A DNA stretch of 64,000 nt from Elmis aenea (lineage: Eukaryota > Arthropoda > Insecta > Coleoptera > Elmidae): contig OX393578.1 in assembly GCA_947652605.1 (NCBI GenBank), forward strand, positions 3,286,001 through 3,350,000, read 5' to 3'. Positions 1-12,562 of the stretch are shown piece by piece (the first letter of the stretch is position 1; each line of letters starts with the position of its first letter). Made by a program: the position numbers and the translations under genes. A model generated the notes under the pieces. That model saw only the letters and a list, made by a program, of their open reading frames with translations, had not been told where the DNA came from and made no database searches.

Positions 1-1100
1 ATAACGATAGCTTTATTTTATTTCGTCACATGACATAACGATCATATCGTTCCGTTTACGAGCCCTATCTGTCCGTCGTAGCTGCTCCTACGTCACTTTA
101 CTGCATTTGCGTTAGATAAGTATAATACGAACGAGCTACTTTTACGGTACTATAACAGCTACCAAAGTGGGATATTAAAATATTTTATGATTCTACAATG
201 AAAACGTCTGGAGGGTTGGAGCGGACGGAACGGAACGAGTCGCGCCATCTAGCGAACGGTATCGACACTCGCACGGTTTGGTTCCTAACTTATTCAAGAA
301 TTTTTACAAAAGTTTGAGTACTTAAAACCTCGATTTTGTAGAATAATTGGGGAGAAATATTGTGCGTACACATGAACGTTTAAGAAAAGCGCAAAATAGC
401 TTCCCAACTTCAGCTTTAATTATTTAAATGCTTCGCAAATAAGTTTAATTAAAAACCACCTAATTTTTTGAAGAATCTCACAGAAATAGTAGACTAGCTA
501 CAAGACTCTTACCTGTGCTTCAGTAGAAATCTTTTTTATCCAAATAAAATTGCCAATGACCAAAACATGAGTTTTAAAACTTGTCTAGCATTTCTACAAT
601 AGATTATTCTTTAACACGTGTGTTTTTTACGAAGAATTTCGTGTAGAAATGGTAGAATAGTCTAAAGACTCGTCTCTTTATCAGCAGAAATCGTATTTAT
701 TAAAATTTTGATAAAGTTAATTGCCAATAGTCTAGCATTTCTAAAAGTCTAAAAGAAACCCTTCATAAAAACAAGTGGTTTATAATTATACCTATGTACA
801 TTGCTTTACATAAAGGGTCGCCAAAATTTTAAAAGTATAACCTAGAACATTTAGCCCACAATTTTAGAATGCATTTTTTCTGGCAGGATGATCTGCTTTG
901 GTTGAATTTTAATTTATTTTTATTTAAAAAACATTGTAATTCATATTAAATCAACAAGTAATTTACTAAATATATGAGATTGTAAACTTGATCATAGTAG
1001 CAGGTTTTTTGCATTTGTAAAGATATCCACCGAATTTCAGTATTTCGTAAAAATTTAGTATAAATAACTTTTTAAGAATTGCTGAAAAATAAAAGCAGGA
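1..1100. other. Gene-free leading region
   Basis: No coding exon seen on either strand. The first 300 bases are less AT-rich than what follows and contain a CTCF-like motif, listed separately. The rest is AT-rich with scattered stop codons. Confidence 0.5.
241..254. promoter_or_regulatory. CTCF-like motif
   Basis: The sequence CGCGCCATCTAGCG resembles the insect and vertebrate CTCF core (GCGCCMYCTAG type). It lies in a locally GC-richer stretch. A single short match can arise by chance, so this is motif evidence only. Confidence 0.3.
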
Positions 1101-1144
1101 CACCTCTAAAAGAGAAATAAGATAAAACAGATGCGCTTACGAAC

Positions 1145-1714
1145 ATGATCAAGAAAGTAATGAGAGATATAAAAGAAATAAAACATGACCAGAGGTCATA
1201 TCAAGAGGAACTGAAGAAACTGAGACGGAAAAATGAATTGCTGAAAAATGAAAACAAGATAATAAAAGCGAAGATTAAACCCGTAGAAGATAGAGTTAGA
1301 AGACTGGAAAAAGGTAGAACCAAAAATAATATCGTTGTGACAGGCTTGGAGATAAAAACTGTTAACAAAGCAGACCTGATACATAAATTTGAACACGTTA
1401 TTGAAAGAGGAACGGGTATAAAAGTTCAGATTAAAAACGCCATACAGATAGGAACAAAGGCATGTAAGTTAGAACTAGACAAACCACTAGACCAAGAAAA
1501 GGTAATGAAAAACAAGTATAAGTTAAAACAACTCCAAGAAATAATATATATAAACAAGGAAATGACAAAGGAGGAACTGGAAATTCAAAAGAAGCTAAAA
1601 CAAATAGCTAAAGAAGAGAGACAGAAAGGAAGAACAACGAAAATAGGATATCAAAAGATCACAATTGATGGAAAAGAATGGAGATGGGACAGGGAGCAGG
1701 AACAGTTGGAATAA
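1145..1714 (+). CDS. LINE ORF1-like protein (5' fragment of a LINE)
   Basis: A 189-residue open frame, very rich in Lys, Glu and Ile. Residues 1-55 form heptad-like charged helices (coiled coil). The motif KNNIVVTGL follows at about residue 60, the start of the RRM-like segment typical of ORF1 proteins from insect non-LTR retrotransposons. The C-terminal third is again basic and helical. ORF1 proteins are RNA-binding chaperones of the retrotransposition complex. The frame is intact, but the A-rich stretch downstream (1715-2020) has stops in all frames and no endonuclease or reverse transcriptase follows, so the copy is a dead fragment. The start at 1145 follows an in-frame purine-rich leader; the true start may lie further upstream in the lost part. 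Confidence 0.65.
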   Translation: MIKKVMRDIKEIKHDQRSYQEELKKLRRKNELLKNENKIIKAKIKPVEDRVRRLEKGRTKNNIVVTGLEIKTVNKADLIHKFEHVIERGTGIKVQIKNAIQIGTKACKLELDKPLDQEKVMKNKYKLKQLQEIIYINKEMTKEELEIQKKLKQIAKEERQKGRTTKIGYQKITIDGKEWRWDREQEQLE

Positions 1715-2680
1715 AACAAACCATCAACCCCAAAAAAACTGATAGTAAAGAATAACAGAAATTTTAGGACAATGATACAGGCAAAGAAAAAGGACACGAG
1801 AGAGAAAATAAATTTAAAAAAATAAGAAATAAGAAAAGATAACAAGATGACAACAGAATTGACACAAGCAATGAAAAAGGACAGGCGAAAGGAAATAAAA
1901 AGAAAAGAGGAAACCACAAAAAGAAACTCGAAAAAAATAATAAAGAATGTGGCCTTACACCCAAAAGGGCAAACAAAGACTTCCCTCTACACCACAAGGT
2001 AGAAGAGGACCGGATAATGAACTTTTTAAGAATTGCAGTAAACTTTTAATTTGAAGTAACCTGTAATGGACACATTTAAAAAACGATCTAAATTCGGTAT
2101 ATTTTATGATCCCAGTTTAAGACACGTATTTCGTCAGTAAATTTGCAACTTGGACTTAAATCCCATGTTTTATCTAAAGCAGTATTAGTTACATTGTTTA
2201 ATTCTCGCATACCATAAAATATGTACACGTACACCTAACCAGATTTGTAAATTGGTTTCCGTAGGTTGAACAACACAAGAATGCTAGATGCATTTACTTA
2301 TTTATTTACTTGTTTACTACATTCTTGACCTATATTAAAAAGTGTAAATTTTATTACTGCAATAATTTACATCCAACATTTCATAGAAAGATACGATAAA
2401 TTATATTTCCTAATATGTCAAAGAGATTTAACATCCATTATTGTGTATCATTGACAACTACATTTGCAGAATTAATTAATTTGAAATGGATTACTTCAAA
2501 AGAGTAACAAGTACTAATAAAAAAATATATTTTAGTTTCCATGGTTATTTACATAAAAATATAGGCTAAATTTATTGTAAAAAAACGTATAATTAACTTT
2601 GTAATATAACTTTAATACCGCATTTTTAAAAGATCATTGCCATTTAGATTTTCTCGTTTATTTTTGGGAAGTTTAAGGTG
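1715..2680. other. LINE remnant, then no gene
   Basis: 1715-2020 is A-rich, plus-strand purine-biased sequence continuing the LINE fragment, with stops in all frames. 2020-2680 is AT-rich with no feature seen. Confidence 0.4.
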
Positions 2681-3180
2681 ATTTTTGGACCAACTGATTA
2701 TTAATAATTGTTACTTACAGTATGTTTAACATTATTACAAAATATTGAAACAATTGCATTATTTCGAATTTTAGTCGAAAAAAAACGCAAATCTATGCTA
2801 TTAAAAAGTTCTCAAGAATTTTGAAGTGCCGTAATAAAAAATTGAGATGGATTTTGGACGAACTGGCAACTGATTAATATTACTTATAGTCTGTATAACA
2901 TATGAACAAAATTTTGAACCAAATGCATTACTTTTGAATTTTTGTCAAGAAAAATTGTAAGGCTATACATTTAAAAAGTTCTCAAAATTTTTGAAGTGCT
3001 GTAAAAAAAAAATTAAGACGCTTTTTGGACCAACTAACAACTGATAAGTATTACCTACAGCCTGTTTAACATTTTAACAAAATTTTAAATCAATTTCAGA
3101 ACTTGACGATTTTTTTGTCAAGAAATGATGCAAGAACAAAGTTAAATAGCGTGTGTTTTAGGTACCTACATCAAAATTTT
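2681..3180 (+). repeat. Tandem repeat, ~170-bp unit, three copies
   Basis: The anchor TTTTTGGACCAACT or a close variant recurs at about 2681, 2851 and 3021, exactly 170 bp apart. A second anchor, TTGAAGTGC, recurs at 2821 and 2991. Units are diverged but keep their order of motifs. The same unit architecture recurs at 5060-5990. Confidence 0.75.
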
Positions 3181-3305
3181 AACAACATTTTTATGGCATT
3201 CTCTGTTGCTTTTTTCTTGATTCAATAATTTACAAGGCTATTTGGGGTTATTTCTAAGGTTAAACGATTTTATCGAGATGGTTATGATCTTTAGAACAGC
3301 TTATA

Positions 3306-3792
3306 CAGGGTGGTCCACTTTTTAGTAGCAATTTTCTGCTTTTCGCAATATTTTTAGATCGAACTTGGGAGCAAATTTTTCGCGAAAATAGTAAAATAAA
3401 TCAAACTTCAAGCCAAACGGTGGCAGATACGAAGAGAACTAAAAAAACACTTTTTGTTTAGAATAAAATGTTCTAGCCAAAAACAAGTTCGAGTTTGATT
3501 TTAAACAGATCCGTACTAGTTTTTTATTAAATTTATTGAAACTGAACCCCCACAACTCCGCCACTGGTTGCTTGTGGGACTTGATTGTGTTAACCTGTAA
3601 GGAAGTGCTGTATACCAAATTTGGTTTAAATATATCTACTGGTTGAGAAATGGTTAAACATAATAGGTTTTTTTGAAAATTGTATCTTTAAAATGAAGCG
3701 TTTTTGGATACATGTTGATACGGAATATTCGCTTTAAAATAAGCCTTTCTAGCGACTGTTAAAGTCCTGCTACTAAAACGTGGACCACCCTG
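3306..3792. mobile_element. Tc1/mariner-type MITE (487 bp)
   Basis: Terminal inverted repeats: the left end reads CAGGGTGGTCCAC then TTTTTAGTAGCA. The right end reads TGCTACTAAAA then CGTGGACCACCCTG. TA dinucleotides flank both ends (3304-3305 and 3793-3794), the target duplication expected for Tc1/mariner elements. There is no transposase frame inside, so it is non-autonomous. Confidence 0.85.
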
Positions 3793-3794
3793 TA

Positions 3795-4845
3795 TATGGT
3801 TTCATTTTAATTTTTCAAATTATGGACAGAATCATCTATTGAAAAATAGTTTTGAAGTGGAAAAATTACGGAATAAATAAGAACACGGTTTATCTTCAAC
3901 CTATATAACGTCTGTTCTTGTTATAAATGCACATGCTCTTGTGGCGTAAGTGCTAAATATTTATTGTAAACGGTTAGCAATAAATAAACAGTAACAGCGC
4001 AAACTTGTTAATTTATAGCTTTATTAACTTTAAATTAGACAGAGTCCTGTATTGTTTCATGTCAGAAACTCATGTAGTAACACAGCGTAATTTATAATTT
4101 GATCAAGTCAACATAAAATTATCATCCCGAATGCATTGTCCATTTATTAATTACACAACTTCGACACGGCAATTTATGCATGTGCTTCCGATACCTTCTT
4201 ATTTTTAAGATAAATCGCCTGTCAACATCTTGACAAACACATCCTGCTCGTACCCATATACATACGCCCATATGTAGTTTTGCTAAATTATGATGGTCTA
4301 TTATAAAATTAAGTTATCAACAAGTGAAAGAGGCGGCCAATAAAAATTCCGCAGCCGTTCGCTTCGAACTTTATTATATTTCAATTTAATCGTTTTAGTT
4401 TGAAAAGATCACGTTTAACAAATGTTAATAATTAAAATATTTACACCACCATTGCGAATGTATTAATTAAGTAAAAAATACAAGCTATAAATTAAACTGT
4501 TTCCATATTTTAAGCTACATGTAACCTATTTGTAATTTATGTTTTATTCGTAGCGTATCATTAACGTTAAAATTAATTAAGATAATTAATTGAAAGAAAC
4601 GAAACGCGCTGAATCAAATATGACAAATTAAAGTTCCTGCCGAACGTTGAATTAGGGTTTATTGTTGTAAAAAAATAGTTGAGCGTCTACTAAACCAAAG
4701 GAATTGCAAAAAACTGCAATATAATCTCACATAGCGTAGTCCAGTTAGATCAAACAACGCTCAAATAAAGCCGACAGTATATATTTTTGTTTACTAAATA
4801 AATTTAACGCTCCTAGCGTTATTTTAGAAGCATATTGCATAGGCA
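3795..4845. other. No gene seen
   Basis: AT-rich, no supported exon or RNA gene. The last eight bases (4838-4845) are the target duplication of the next element. Confidence 0.5.
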
Positions 4846-5012
4846 CATGGGCGTCCACAGGGGAGGGCAAACGCGGCAATTGCCCCTCCCTGGAATCGAG
4901 TACTCCGTTAATGACCAAATGAAAGAGGGTCAAGTTCAAAGTTCGTTAATATTTTAATGCATTCCTTTGGAAGCTTTGCCTCCCCCTGGATAATTTTCTG
5001 CGGATGCCCATG
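4846..5012. mobile_element. hAT-like MITE (167 bp) with perfect 8-bp target duplication
   Basis: The left terminus CATGGGCGTCCACAG and right terminus CTGCGGATGCCCATG are inverted repeats with 13 of 15 matches. The octamer CATAGGCA stands immediately outside both ends (4838-4845 and 5013-5020). An 8-bp duplication is typical of hAT-superfamily transposition. No coding capacity. Confidence 0.85.
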
Positions 5013-5059
5013 CATAGGCATTTAAAACAATGTTCTTATTCATATTTGAACTAACTTTA

Positions 5060-5990
5060 AAGCCCATTGCACGATTTTCGAATTTTTATTTAAAAAAACA
5101 GTGCAAGGGAACATTTTTAAAAACTTTTATAAGCTGTAAAAAATGTTTTTATTTCTGAATATGCTGGTAGTCATTATCGACTGTCTAAGTATTGTTTAAT
5201 CTATGTACAAGCAATAGAGCCAGTAATAACGTTTTTGAAATTTTGACCAATAAACTTCTAAGGGTATGCACTTGGAAAATTTTTAAAAACTTTGATGAGG
5301 TGTAAAAAATATTTTTAGCTGTTTTCTGATTAAACTGGTGGTCGTTATGGATTGTTTAAGTGTTGTTAAACATATTTACCAACAATTAAGCCCATAATCT
5401 TTTTTTTTTTGAATTTTTGACAACAAAAAGGTCCAAAGGTATACTTTGTCAATTTTTTTATAACTTTGAAGAGCTCTGAAAAATATTTTTAATCGGTTTC
5501 TGAATGTACTGGTGGTCGTTATGGATTGCCTAAGTGTTTTTGAACATATTTACCAACAATAAAGCCCAATTTCATTTTTTTTTTGAATTTTTGACAACAA
5601 AAAGTTCCTTGGCAAATTTTTAAAAATTTTGAAGATCTCTGAAAAATATTTTTTAACTGTTTCTGAATGTACTGGAGGTTGTTATAGACTGCCTATGTAT
5701 TGTTTAACATATTTACAAACACTGAAGCCAATGATACCTATATTTTTTAAATTTTTGACCAAAAAAAATTCAAGAGTTGGAAAAATTTGAAAAACTTTGA
5801 ACTGCTCTAAAAGAATATTTTTAATCGGTTTCTAGGCGAATTAATGTTCGAAATCTGATATTTGCATAGTGTTTCTGATACTTATAGAGCACATTGCAAC
5901 ATTTTTTAAATTTAACACAAAAAAGTAAAAATTTTCAAAAACTTGGAGATTTAAAAAATACTTTTAATCAGTTTCTAAACGAAATGCTGA
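5060..5990 (+). repeat. Tandem array, ~170-bp unit, five to six copies
   Basis: The anchor CTGGTGGTCGTTATGG (with variants) occurs at about 5164, 5335, 5509 and 5672, spacings 171, 174 and 163. Each unit holds, in order, an AACTTTGAAG-like box, the anchor, a TGTTTAACATATTTAC-like box and a TTTTTGAATTTTTGAC-like box. The order and wording match the three units at 2681-3180, so both arrays are one satellite family. Confidence 0.8.
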
Positions 5991-6855
5991 ATACTAGGAA
6001 TATTGTTTGGCTCGTGCTACAGCCAGTACCGTATTATTATTAATAATTTCCTGTTATTTCTATTACCGGTAATTTTGTAGAATTATTTATGTATTCCCAT
6101 TTCTTATACACGCAAGACAACTCGAGTTTCAGCTTGCTGCAAACAGATATGGACCTACCTACAATTGTATTTACAACAGATTAAGGTACGCTTATATCAA
6201 AATAAAGTTGTAAATAATTTATCAACAAATATTTTCGACAAGCATTTACAAAAACCCGATCGGTATCTTTGTAATGTACGCAATATGTCCATGTTTTATG
6301 ACGTCGCGTTTTCATTCAGTAATGTATTTGTATTCCGCGGCCATGCATAGATACTATGGTAGAAAAAGAGGGCACTGCAATAAATTTACACAAGCGACAT
6401 AACTCAGCGTATCCCGATATTTATATATAACTCCTGCGTGGTACAAAAAACTCTAAGATCTTTATTATAATTTTACAGGTTTCCTTAACAAGATTTCGCG
6501 GCGGCAAAAAGCGAACTCGGAGACGTTCGATTATAACAGTCAGTGCCTGTTTATTTACCAGCCGACAAAAAAGGACCCACAGCAGATCTGATTCCGAGCC
6601 AGAGCAATTCATTAGCTAGTTAAATATCAAGATTTATTACTCTATATTGTCAGAGAAAGACATCATTAAAAAAAAATCCTTTACTAATGGGAAAATACAC
6701 AGAGCATTAAATGACTAAAACAGGGAAGATTTTATCGAGGCACTTTAAAATTTATTTATTCTTGCTACAAATTTGTGCTTATAATAAACTTGGAAACTCA
6801 AATCTTAAAAGAAATATCGCAATTAACAACATACTACAAGGGTTTCCTGAGGAAT
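5991..6855. other. No gene seen
   Basis: AT-rich, with one GC-richer spot near 6490-6600. Short open frames here lack recognisable content. Confidence 0.45.
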
Positions 6856-6859
6856 GCTA

Positions 6860-7400
6860 CAAGTTACAGAACCAAAGATCCCAATTGGACGTCAAAAACG
6901 TGAAAAGTTTTTCCAAAACAAAATTGCAGGAAAATAGAGTTATGATAATTGTTTGGTGGACAAAGGTGAGCCAAATTTACAAACATTTCTTGCGCAAGCA
7001 AGTCAGACTGTTAACGCGAAACGTACTGCTCAGGAATGAAAATGGTTCCTCTAGTCATTGAAAAAACAACGGTATCTGGTCAAAAGATTTGGGAGCGGTT
7101 TTGCTGCACGACAATGCACGTCCCCAAGAAGCACAACATACCATATAGCAGCCTACATATGAGGTTTGTAACATTGTAACAATCTCCCATGTTCGCCGGA
7201 CTTGGCTTCAACTGATTTTAATTTTTTTACGTAACCATAAAACTTTAATAACAAATAAACACTTCCAGAATCGAGAGGAATTGGAAAATGCTTTCTATGT
7301 GTTTTTAACTTAGTTTAAAGGATTTTTTAAAGAAAGAACATTCGCAAAAATTCGTCAGAGTCGCTCTTTAAGTTTTTCTGCATTAGAACTTTGTCTAAAA
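6860..7400 (+). pseudogene. mariner-like transposase remnant
   Basis: Broken plus-strand frames give, in order, LLHDNARP near 7098-7121, then CSPDLASTDFNFF near 7190-7230, then FQNREELENA near 7263-7292. This is the C-terminal half of a mariner transposase. The D of HDN is the second catalytic aspartate; the SPDLxxxDF block normally supplies the third. Frameshifts and stops separate the blocks, and the first catalytic Asp and DNA-binding domain are not recognisable. The 116-codon frame at 6711-7061 probably overlaps the decayed upstream part. No clear terminal repeats were found. Confidence 0.7.
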
Positions 7401-8192
7401 CCTATATCAAACTTTGATGTCCCAGAATCATGCACTTTTCAAGCAACCTCCTCGTAAAACTCATTTAATTCCGTCGATTACTCCAACAGCTGCAATATAT
7501 TCGATCGCAATGTGATAACGTTATTAATATATTATTATCAAACTCGCAACAATATCGATCGCCACCTTCAATTGTTGTAACCACGTACACTCAACATTTC
7601 CCAGCCATTGCCAATGAAATACAGCCACCAGGGGTACTTTAAAGCAAGCGAACGTTAGCTCTAAAGAAATAACTCTGTTTTTTTTTGTGCCCCGGAACTA
7701 TTTTAAACGAATGCTCACTTACATTTTTATGTAGGAATAAGATAATTTATTTAATCTGGCATGTCATGACTACGTACAATTGACTGTCGACTGCAAACCG
7801 CTCGTAATATTTACGTAATCTTAAGTGTTTATGGATATTCTTGAAAGTAGTTCTTTTGCATAACTGAATTTACACATGCAAAAGGTATGAAAAACATCTA
7901 CTAGGAATTGATTTTTCAACATTTCAAACTTGAAAAGGGATAGCTCTATGAGCAACCCTTTCCCCTAAAAAATAATCAACAAGAATTCTTTCTGAATCCG
8001 TCAAATGTATGCCCTGCATATCAGTGTTAAGTTTTTATAGCCCAAGAGCAAATCCTTCTTCATATCTAGATAATCCAGAGGGTTTAAATATTTTTTAACA
8101 CTTCCTGCCTCTTTGTGTGATTATAAATCCGAAACAGATGGCTTTTTAATGTGGTAATCGCCTGGTTAAACTAAATAGAATGTATTTATAAA
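7401..8192. other. No gene seen
   Basis: AT-rich intergenic sequence with no supported feature. Confidence 0.45.
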
Positions 8193-8310
8193 CAGGGGTT
8201 TGGAGCGGACCACGAAGCTGGAGCACGGAGCAATGGAGCAATGGGTTTTTGCCCAGAGCAGGAGCGGAGTCTGGAGCAAATAATTTTGATTGCTCCACTT
8301 CTCTAGTTTA
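8193..8310. mobile_element. hAT-like terminal fragment with GGAGC repeats
   Basis: Starts CAGGGGTTTGGAGCGG, a hAT-style terminus, followed by six or more GGAGC or GGAGCA repeats within 100 bases and ending with GCTCCA. Dense short subterminal repeats are a hAT hallmark. A matching right end was not found, so this is a solo end. Confidence 0.5.
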
Positions 8311-8699
8311 TTATGTACAATTTTTTTTAAAACTGCTTTTTTTTCAACTTTTAAAGATCAATAATTTTTGGTCAACAATAGTTTGTAGTCTAAATAATAC
8401 GCAAATACATTTTTTCAACCTTCTTCATTAACTGAAAAGTGTTTTTTACATTAAATATTTGTCGTGAATTAAAAGTTCCCTGCACAAAAGTTTCCATATG
8501 CATCGTTAACAAAAATAGATTGGGTAGGACAGATTTGTCTAGAAGTCTAGAAGATATTGATTTTCTACACCATACAAACTCATTCCACGACAAGATTATA
8601 TTTAGTGTCCACCAGAAACTGTCATTCGCTTGCTTTTTTCTAGCAACAATTTGTAAACTCGCGATGTAGCACATTAACATATTTCAATTATAATTTCTC

Positions 8700-9010
8700 C
8701 GGCAGGTGTTTTTTTTTTTTATTATGGTCCGTTTCGTATCGGCGTTAAAAGATATGAATTTAAATGAAACGGTGAAGATTCGTTCGGTAGATATTTGAAT
8801 ATAACATCGGCCACAAGGGCAATGAATATCATAGGCATGGAGTTATCGAGCCGGCCAGCAGGCAGAGGTAGTTTCATAAGTCATAATTTGGTCTCGACCT
8901 GCCGCTTTAATGGGTTGCCGGCTAATGACTATTGGCCTAACGTAGGAACGAATAGCAGTTGCCACGGTATTTCGTGATCGGAAATAATTATATTCGCCTC
9001 TAAAATGGAT
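8700..9010. other. CpG-richer island, possible regulatory element
   Basis: Markedly less AT-rich than its surroundings, with several CpG dinucleotides (around 8845-8955). The 60-codon plus-strand frame at 8795 has no recognisable protein. In insect intergenic DNA such islands are often conserved noncoding elements; this is inference from composition only. Confidence 0.3.
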
Positions 9011-9333
9011 GGCAAGAAGCTACGCTACTACAGCTAACAGCAAAAACATAATGAACCCAACTCTAACATCAGCGTTCCTATTATTACCACTACCTCAGTA
9101 CATTAGAATGTAAGAAACGTATTAAATATTCCATTTCATTTAAGCTTGATACTGCGAACTATTATTAACGTTACACTGCCGACGTATTTTCTGTTCCAAC
9201 ACACACGAATTGTTTTGTTCCATCAACAAAAACAGCTCAGATGAAATGTAATAGCAACGATTTTATAACGACTGATAGTCGAATTTAAACATGACCACCA
9301 CTTTTATTATGAGAGCTAAAGAATGAGCTTATA

Positions 9334-9951
9334 CAGGGTGTCCAAGATAAGAATGCACAGCATGGGGATCTTGCTTATTATAAGAGATACAGGTTTGTTT
9401 AAATTAGACGAATTATTCCTCAGTATGAGAGGAGCCACAATCAATTTTTAAAAGGACAAAATTCCTCATGCTTCAGATGTTATAGCAAAAAATATGAAAA
9501 TGTCGAATTTATTTTTCTCTCATAACTTTTTTGTATTAATCATTAGAACAATTTTATTTGTACCTTGTACTGTTTTATGTACAATGCAACCGTTTTTTTA
9601 ACACCTATCGTTTTCGAGATGTTACCCCTAATTTCGGTTTTTCTTATGGACCGCGAAGTTGGCTATGGAATAGTCAAATGTGCTTTTTTTCTCTTTTAAA
9701 TGAGATATTACTTGCTATATCTATTTTTATGAATAAGTCACAATATCAAGAAAAATCGCATTTTAAAGATCACTTATCAAGCTATCTATAAAAATTAAAA
9801 CAAAACCGCACAAATAGTAACTATCATTTGACATTTAATTAGTAGTTTTTTGTTTTACCAAAGTGTAACTATATTAACACGAGAATTTTGTCCCATTTTA
9901 AGTACTCCAACATGTGAATAACATATGCACATTAAAGAAGCGTTCACCCTG
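9334..9951. mobile_element. Tc1/mariner-type MITE (618 bp)
   Basis: Left end CAGGGTGTCC, right end CACCCTG, both flanked by TA (9332-9333 and 9952-9953). Just inside the left end is CATGGGGATCTTGCTTATTA, nearly identical to the subterminal motif of the foldback elements at 29179, 44293 and 53890. There is no transposase. The 77-codon frame at 9558 is not recognisable. Confidence 0.7.
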
Positions 9952-11845
9952 TATATGTTATAGCTGTTAGTTATTTCAGAAATATTTTGTACTTAAACAG
10001 AACTGCTATTTGAAATGTGCTTTTTGTTGTCTAGCTGTTGTGATAGATAGTAATGATATTAACCATTAGGGCTTATGTGCAAGGACGCTCGGGTAAAGTG
10101 GCACCTACATTTTTTATTCATTTTGTTTTTGTGTATGTTCGTCTGCTAAAAATAGATTTTCAATTATGCCGGTGCCTGGTACGGGACATGGCGGTGCAGC
10201 CATTGCAATGGTGAATACATTAGAGGGCTATATAAGGTAAACACGAACTGGCGTGTCCCTCATTAACTCTCCAACTTCGAGCTAAATTGTTATTTTTTAT
10301 TAAGGGGGTTGCATGCGACGCCGTTTTAATGTTTTTACACCGCACGTCGCACGCTCATCGACATTTACAGAAGTCATTTCGAACTCATCATATCTATGGT
10401 AAATCTGTTCGGTTCGAAAAATTACCTGGGCCCCGGCCAAAACAACCACAAAGAATTTTTAAGTCCGGGTTAAAATTCCACAGATGCGAAGTGTACGCTT
10501 AATATTGTGTTGTTTCCAGCCGAACGATCGACTTTTAGCTTTAAATGTGTTCTATTCTGTGGAATGTTGCTCCCAGGCAAGTGGGATAGACATATCGAAA
10601 CCTATTATGAATTTTTATAATATATGTATTAACTAAGTTTACACAATACGCTGTCTCGACAGAATTTAAGAAACTGTACCTAGTAAATTACCAACCTTGC
10701 AACTCTGCTATTTATTTCATGGCTATATTTGTCATTATTAGTACTACAGAATTCGTTAATTGGCAACACTTGTGTGTAGATTTTATTTTTCAATTTTTAT
10801 GGCTAGTTTAGATTTTAAACATAATACTCACAATAAAAGTAATACACTAATAATAACAAAGATATTCACGAAATCCCCTTCAGATTGTATCACCCTGTAT
10901 TTAGCAAAACGATTAAGGTCTTTGAAATTCGTAAATTCTTAAAGAAACCACATTAAAAACTACACCTAACCCTAAACAACGATAACATTCCTTGCAAACG
11001 TAAAGAAATGTACAAACATGTTCGTACCTGTGGTTTGTGTTGTATGCTTGTATGGAACAAACCAAAAACAACATTAATATTCGTGTGAAGATAAGCCAAA
11101 TTAAACCCAAGAATTGAATCTGCACTCAAAGGCATTTAACAGACCTTGATGAAGTAAAAATATTACGTAAAGCAAAGAACTGTAACAAGAAAATTATAAG
11201 GGAGTTAACAGAAATATTCACACATAAAAGTCTTGTATACCATATACCATGTATACCATAGAAGTGGGTACAAAAAGCATTAAAAATAAGGAAAATAACA
11301 TTAAAAATTTGCAGGATGCTAGAGATAGGTCAGAGAAACATAACTGAACAGTCAGTATTAGTAAAATATTATGGCTTATTTACTAGTAAAAATTATTGTT
11401 ACCTTATACTATCAATAAATAATTAAATTTTGAACCTGCTCCCTAAAAAAATAGAATCAGTTTGAAGAAGTATTCTTTACCCTATTTCTAAACGAGACTG
11501 AACGTGAGAAAACCACGTAGAAACCCCATTAAATTAGTCCACACACTTAATGACCGTTTTCTAAAAGAAATCTATGTTAAAAACCCCAACACAACGTGTT
11601 TAAGATAAGAATATTATACTACCACATTTAATTAACAATTTTCAAATAGCTCACGTAAATTATTTAATAACCCAGAGCAGTCTGCCGTTTAAAACGTAAA
11701 AATACCTCAAATACCAACAGCAGTTGCTGTAAAATAACACACATACTTAGGAAAAAATAATCATATTGTTTAAAACAGGTGTTTTCATGCAATACGCTTG
11801 ACTGTGTACAGATAATGTTTGAATGTTCGTAACGTGCAAATTCCA
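9952..11845. other. No supported gene
   Basis: Mostly AT-rich. 10166-10236 is a GC-richer open stretch beginning MPVPGTGHGGAAIAMV and ending at a GTAAAC donor-like site; it could be a small exon or a conserved noncoding element, and I recognise no family. Nothing else is supported. Confidence 0.35.
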
Positions 11846-12562
11846 CACTGAAAAAAATGTGGTTCGTAATATTAATGAATGCCGATTATAGACTACTAGT
11901 TCATTGAGACAATAATTTTTTGAATTAATACAACGAAATGTTATGTAGATGTTTTTATTGAATTATCACACAGTACTTTAATGCTAAGAATCAGTATTCA
12001 TTAATACAAAGAAAACTTTTAATGTAAGTAATGCAAGATGTTTATTGGGAGAATAAATATTTTGTGTATCCTATAAACTTTTTCATCATATCAATGTACT
12101 CGTATATTTCTCTCAGTCACAAATTTTTATGAAACTGATACTTTACGTTAACGTATGATTTGATTGAATAATAAGGTGAACATTGTCTCAATTAACCGGA
12201 ATCGTTTCCTCGATGAATGATTTGGGCAAGTTGATTAAACGTATTTATTGCATTAACGAACGTATTTTTTAAAACAACGAATACCTGTCGTTGTTACAAT
12301 GAATAAGAGTTTCCAAGTTTATAAAAGTAAAATATTAAATCAACGAATTCGTTCATTGATTTAGACACCTTTCGTCGGCATATTGTATATCGTTGATTTA
12401 ACGCGTCACCTAACGGCCACTTGCTCATAAACTATGCTAACGGATGTTGCAAGTTTGCATGTTGTCTGTGTATTTGTTGTAAATAAGGTAAGTGTTAATA
12501 CAGAATGATATTATTTTAAGTTTATAAATCGACGACTTTAAAATATGACAATTTGACTGCAG

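Noticed and set aside
4745..4939. 64-codon minus-strand frame
   Set aside because: It overlaps the hAT-like MITE and its flank; no protein features.
10287..10502. 71-codon plus-strand frame with several His and Arg
   Set aside because: No ATG-proximal context, no recognised family and no splice partners; kept only as part of the unassigned region.
12434..12487. First exon MLTDVASLHVVCVFVVNK with GTAAGT donor for the SAMD3-like gene
   Set aside because: The donor is good, but its phase does not fit the next exon at 12563 (which needs one leftover base), so it was not included.
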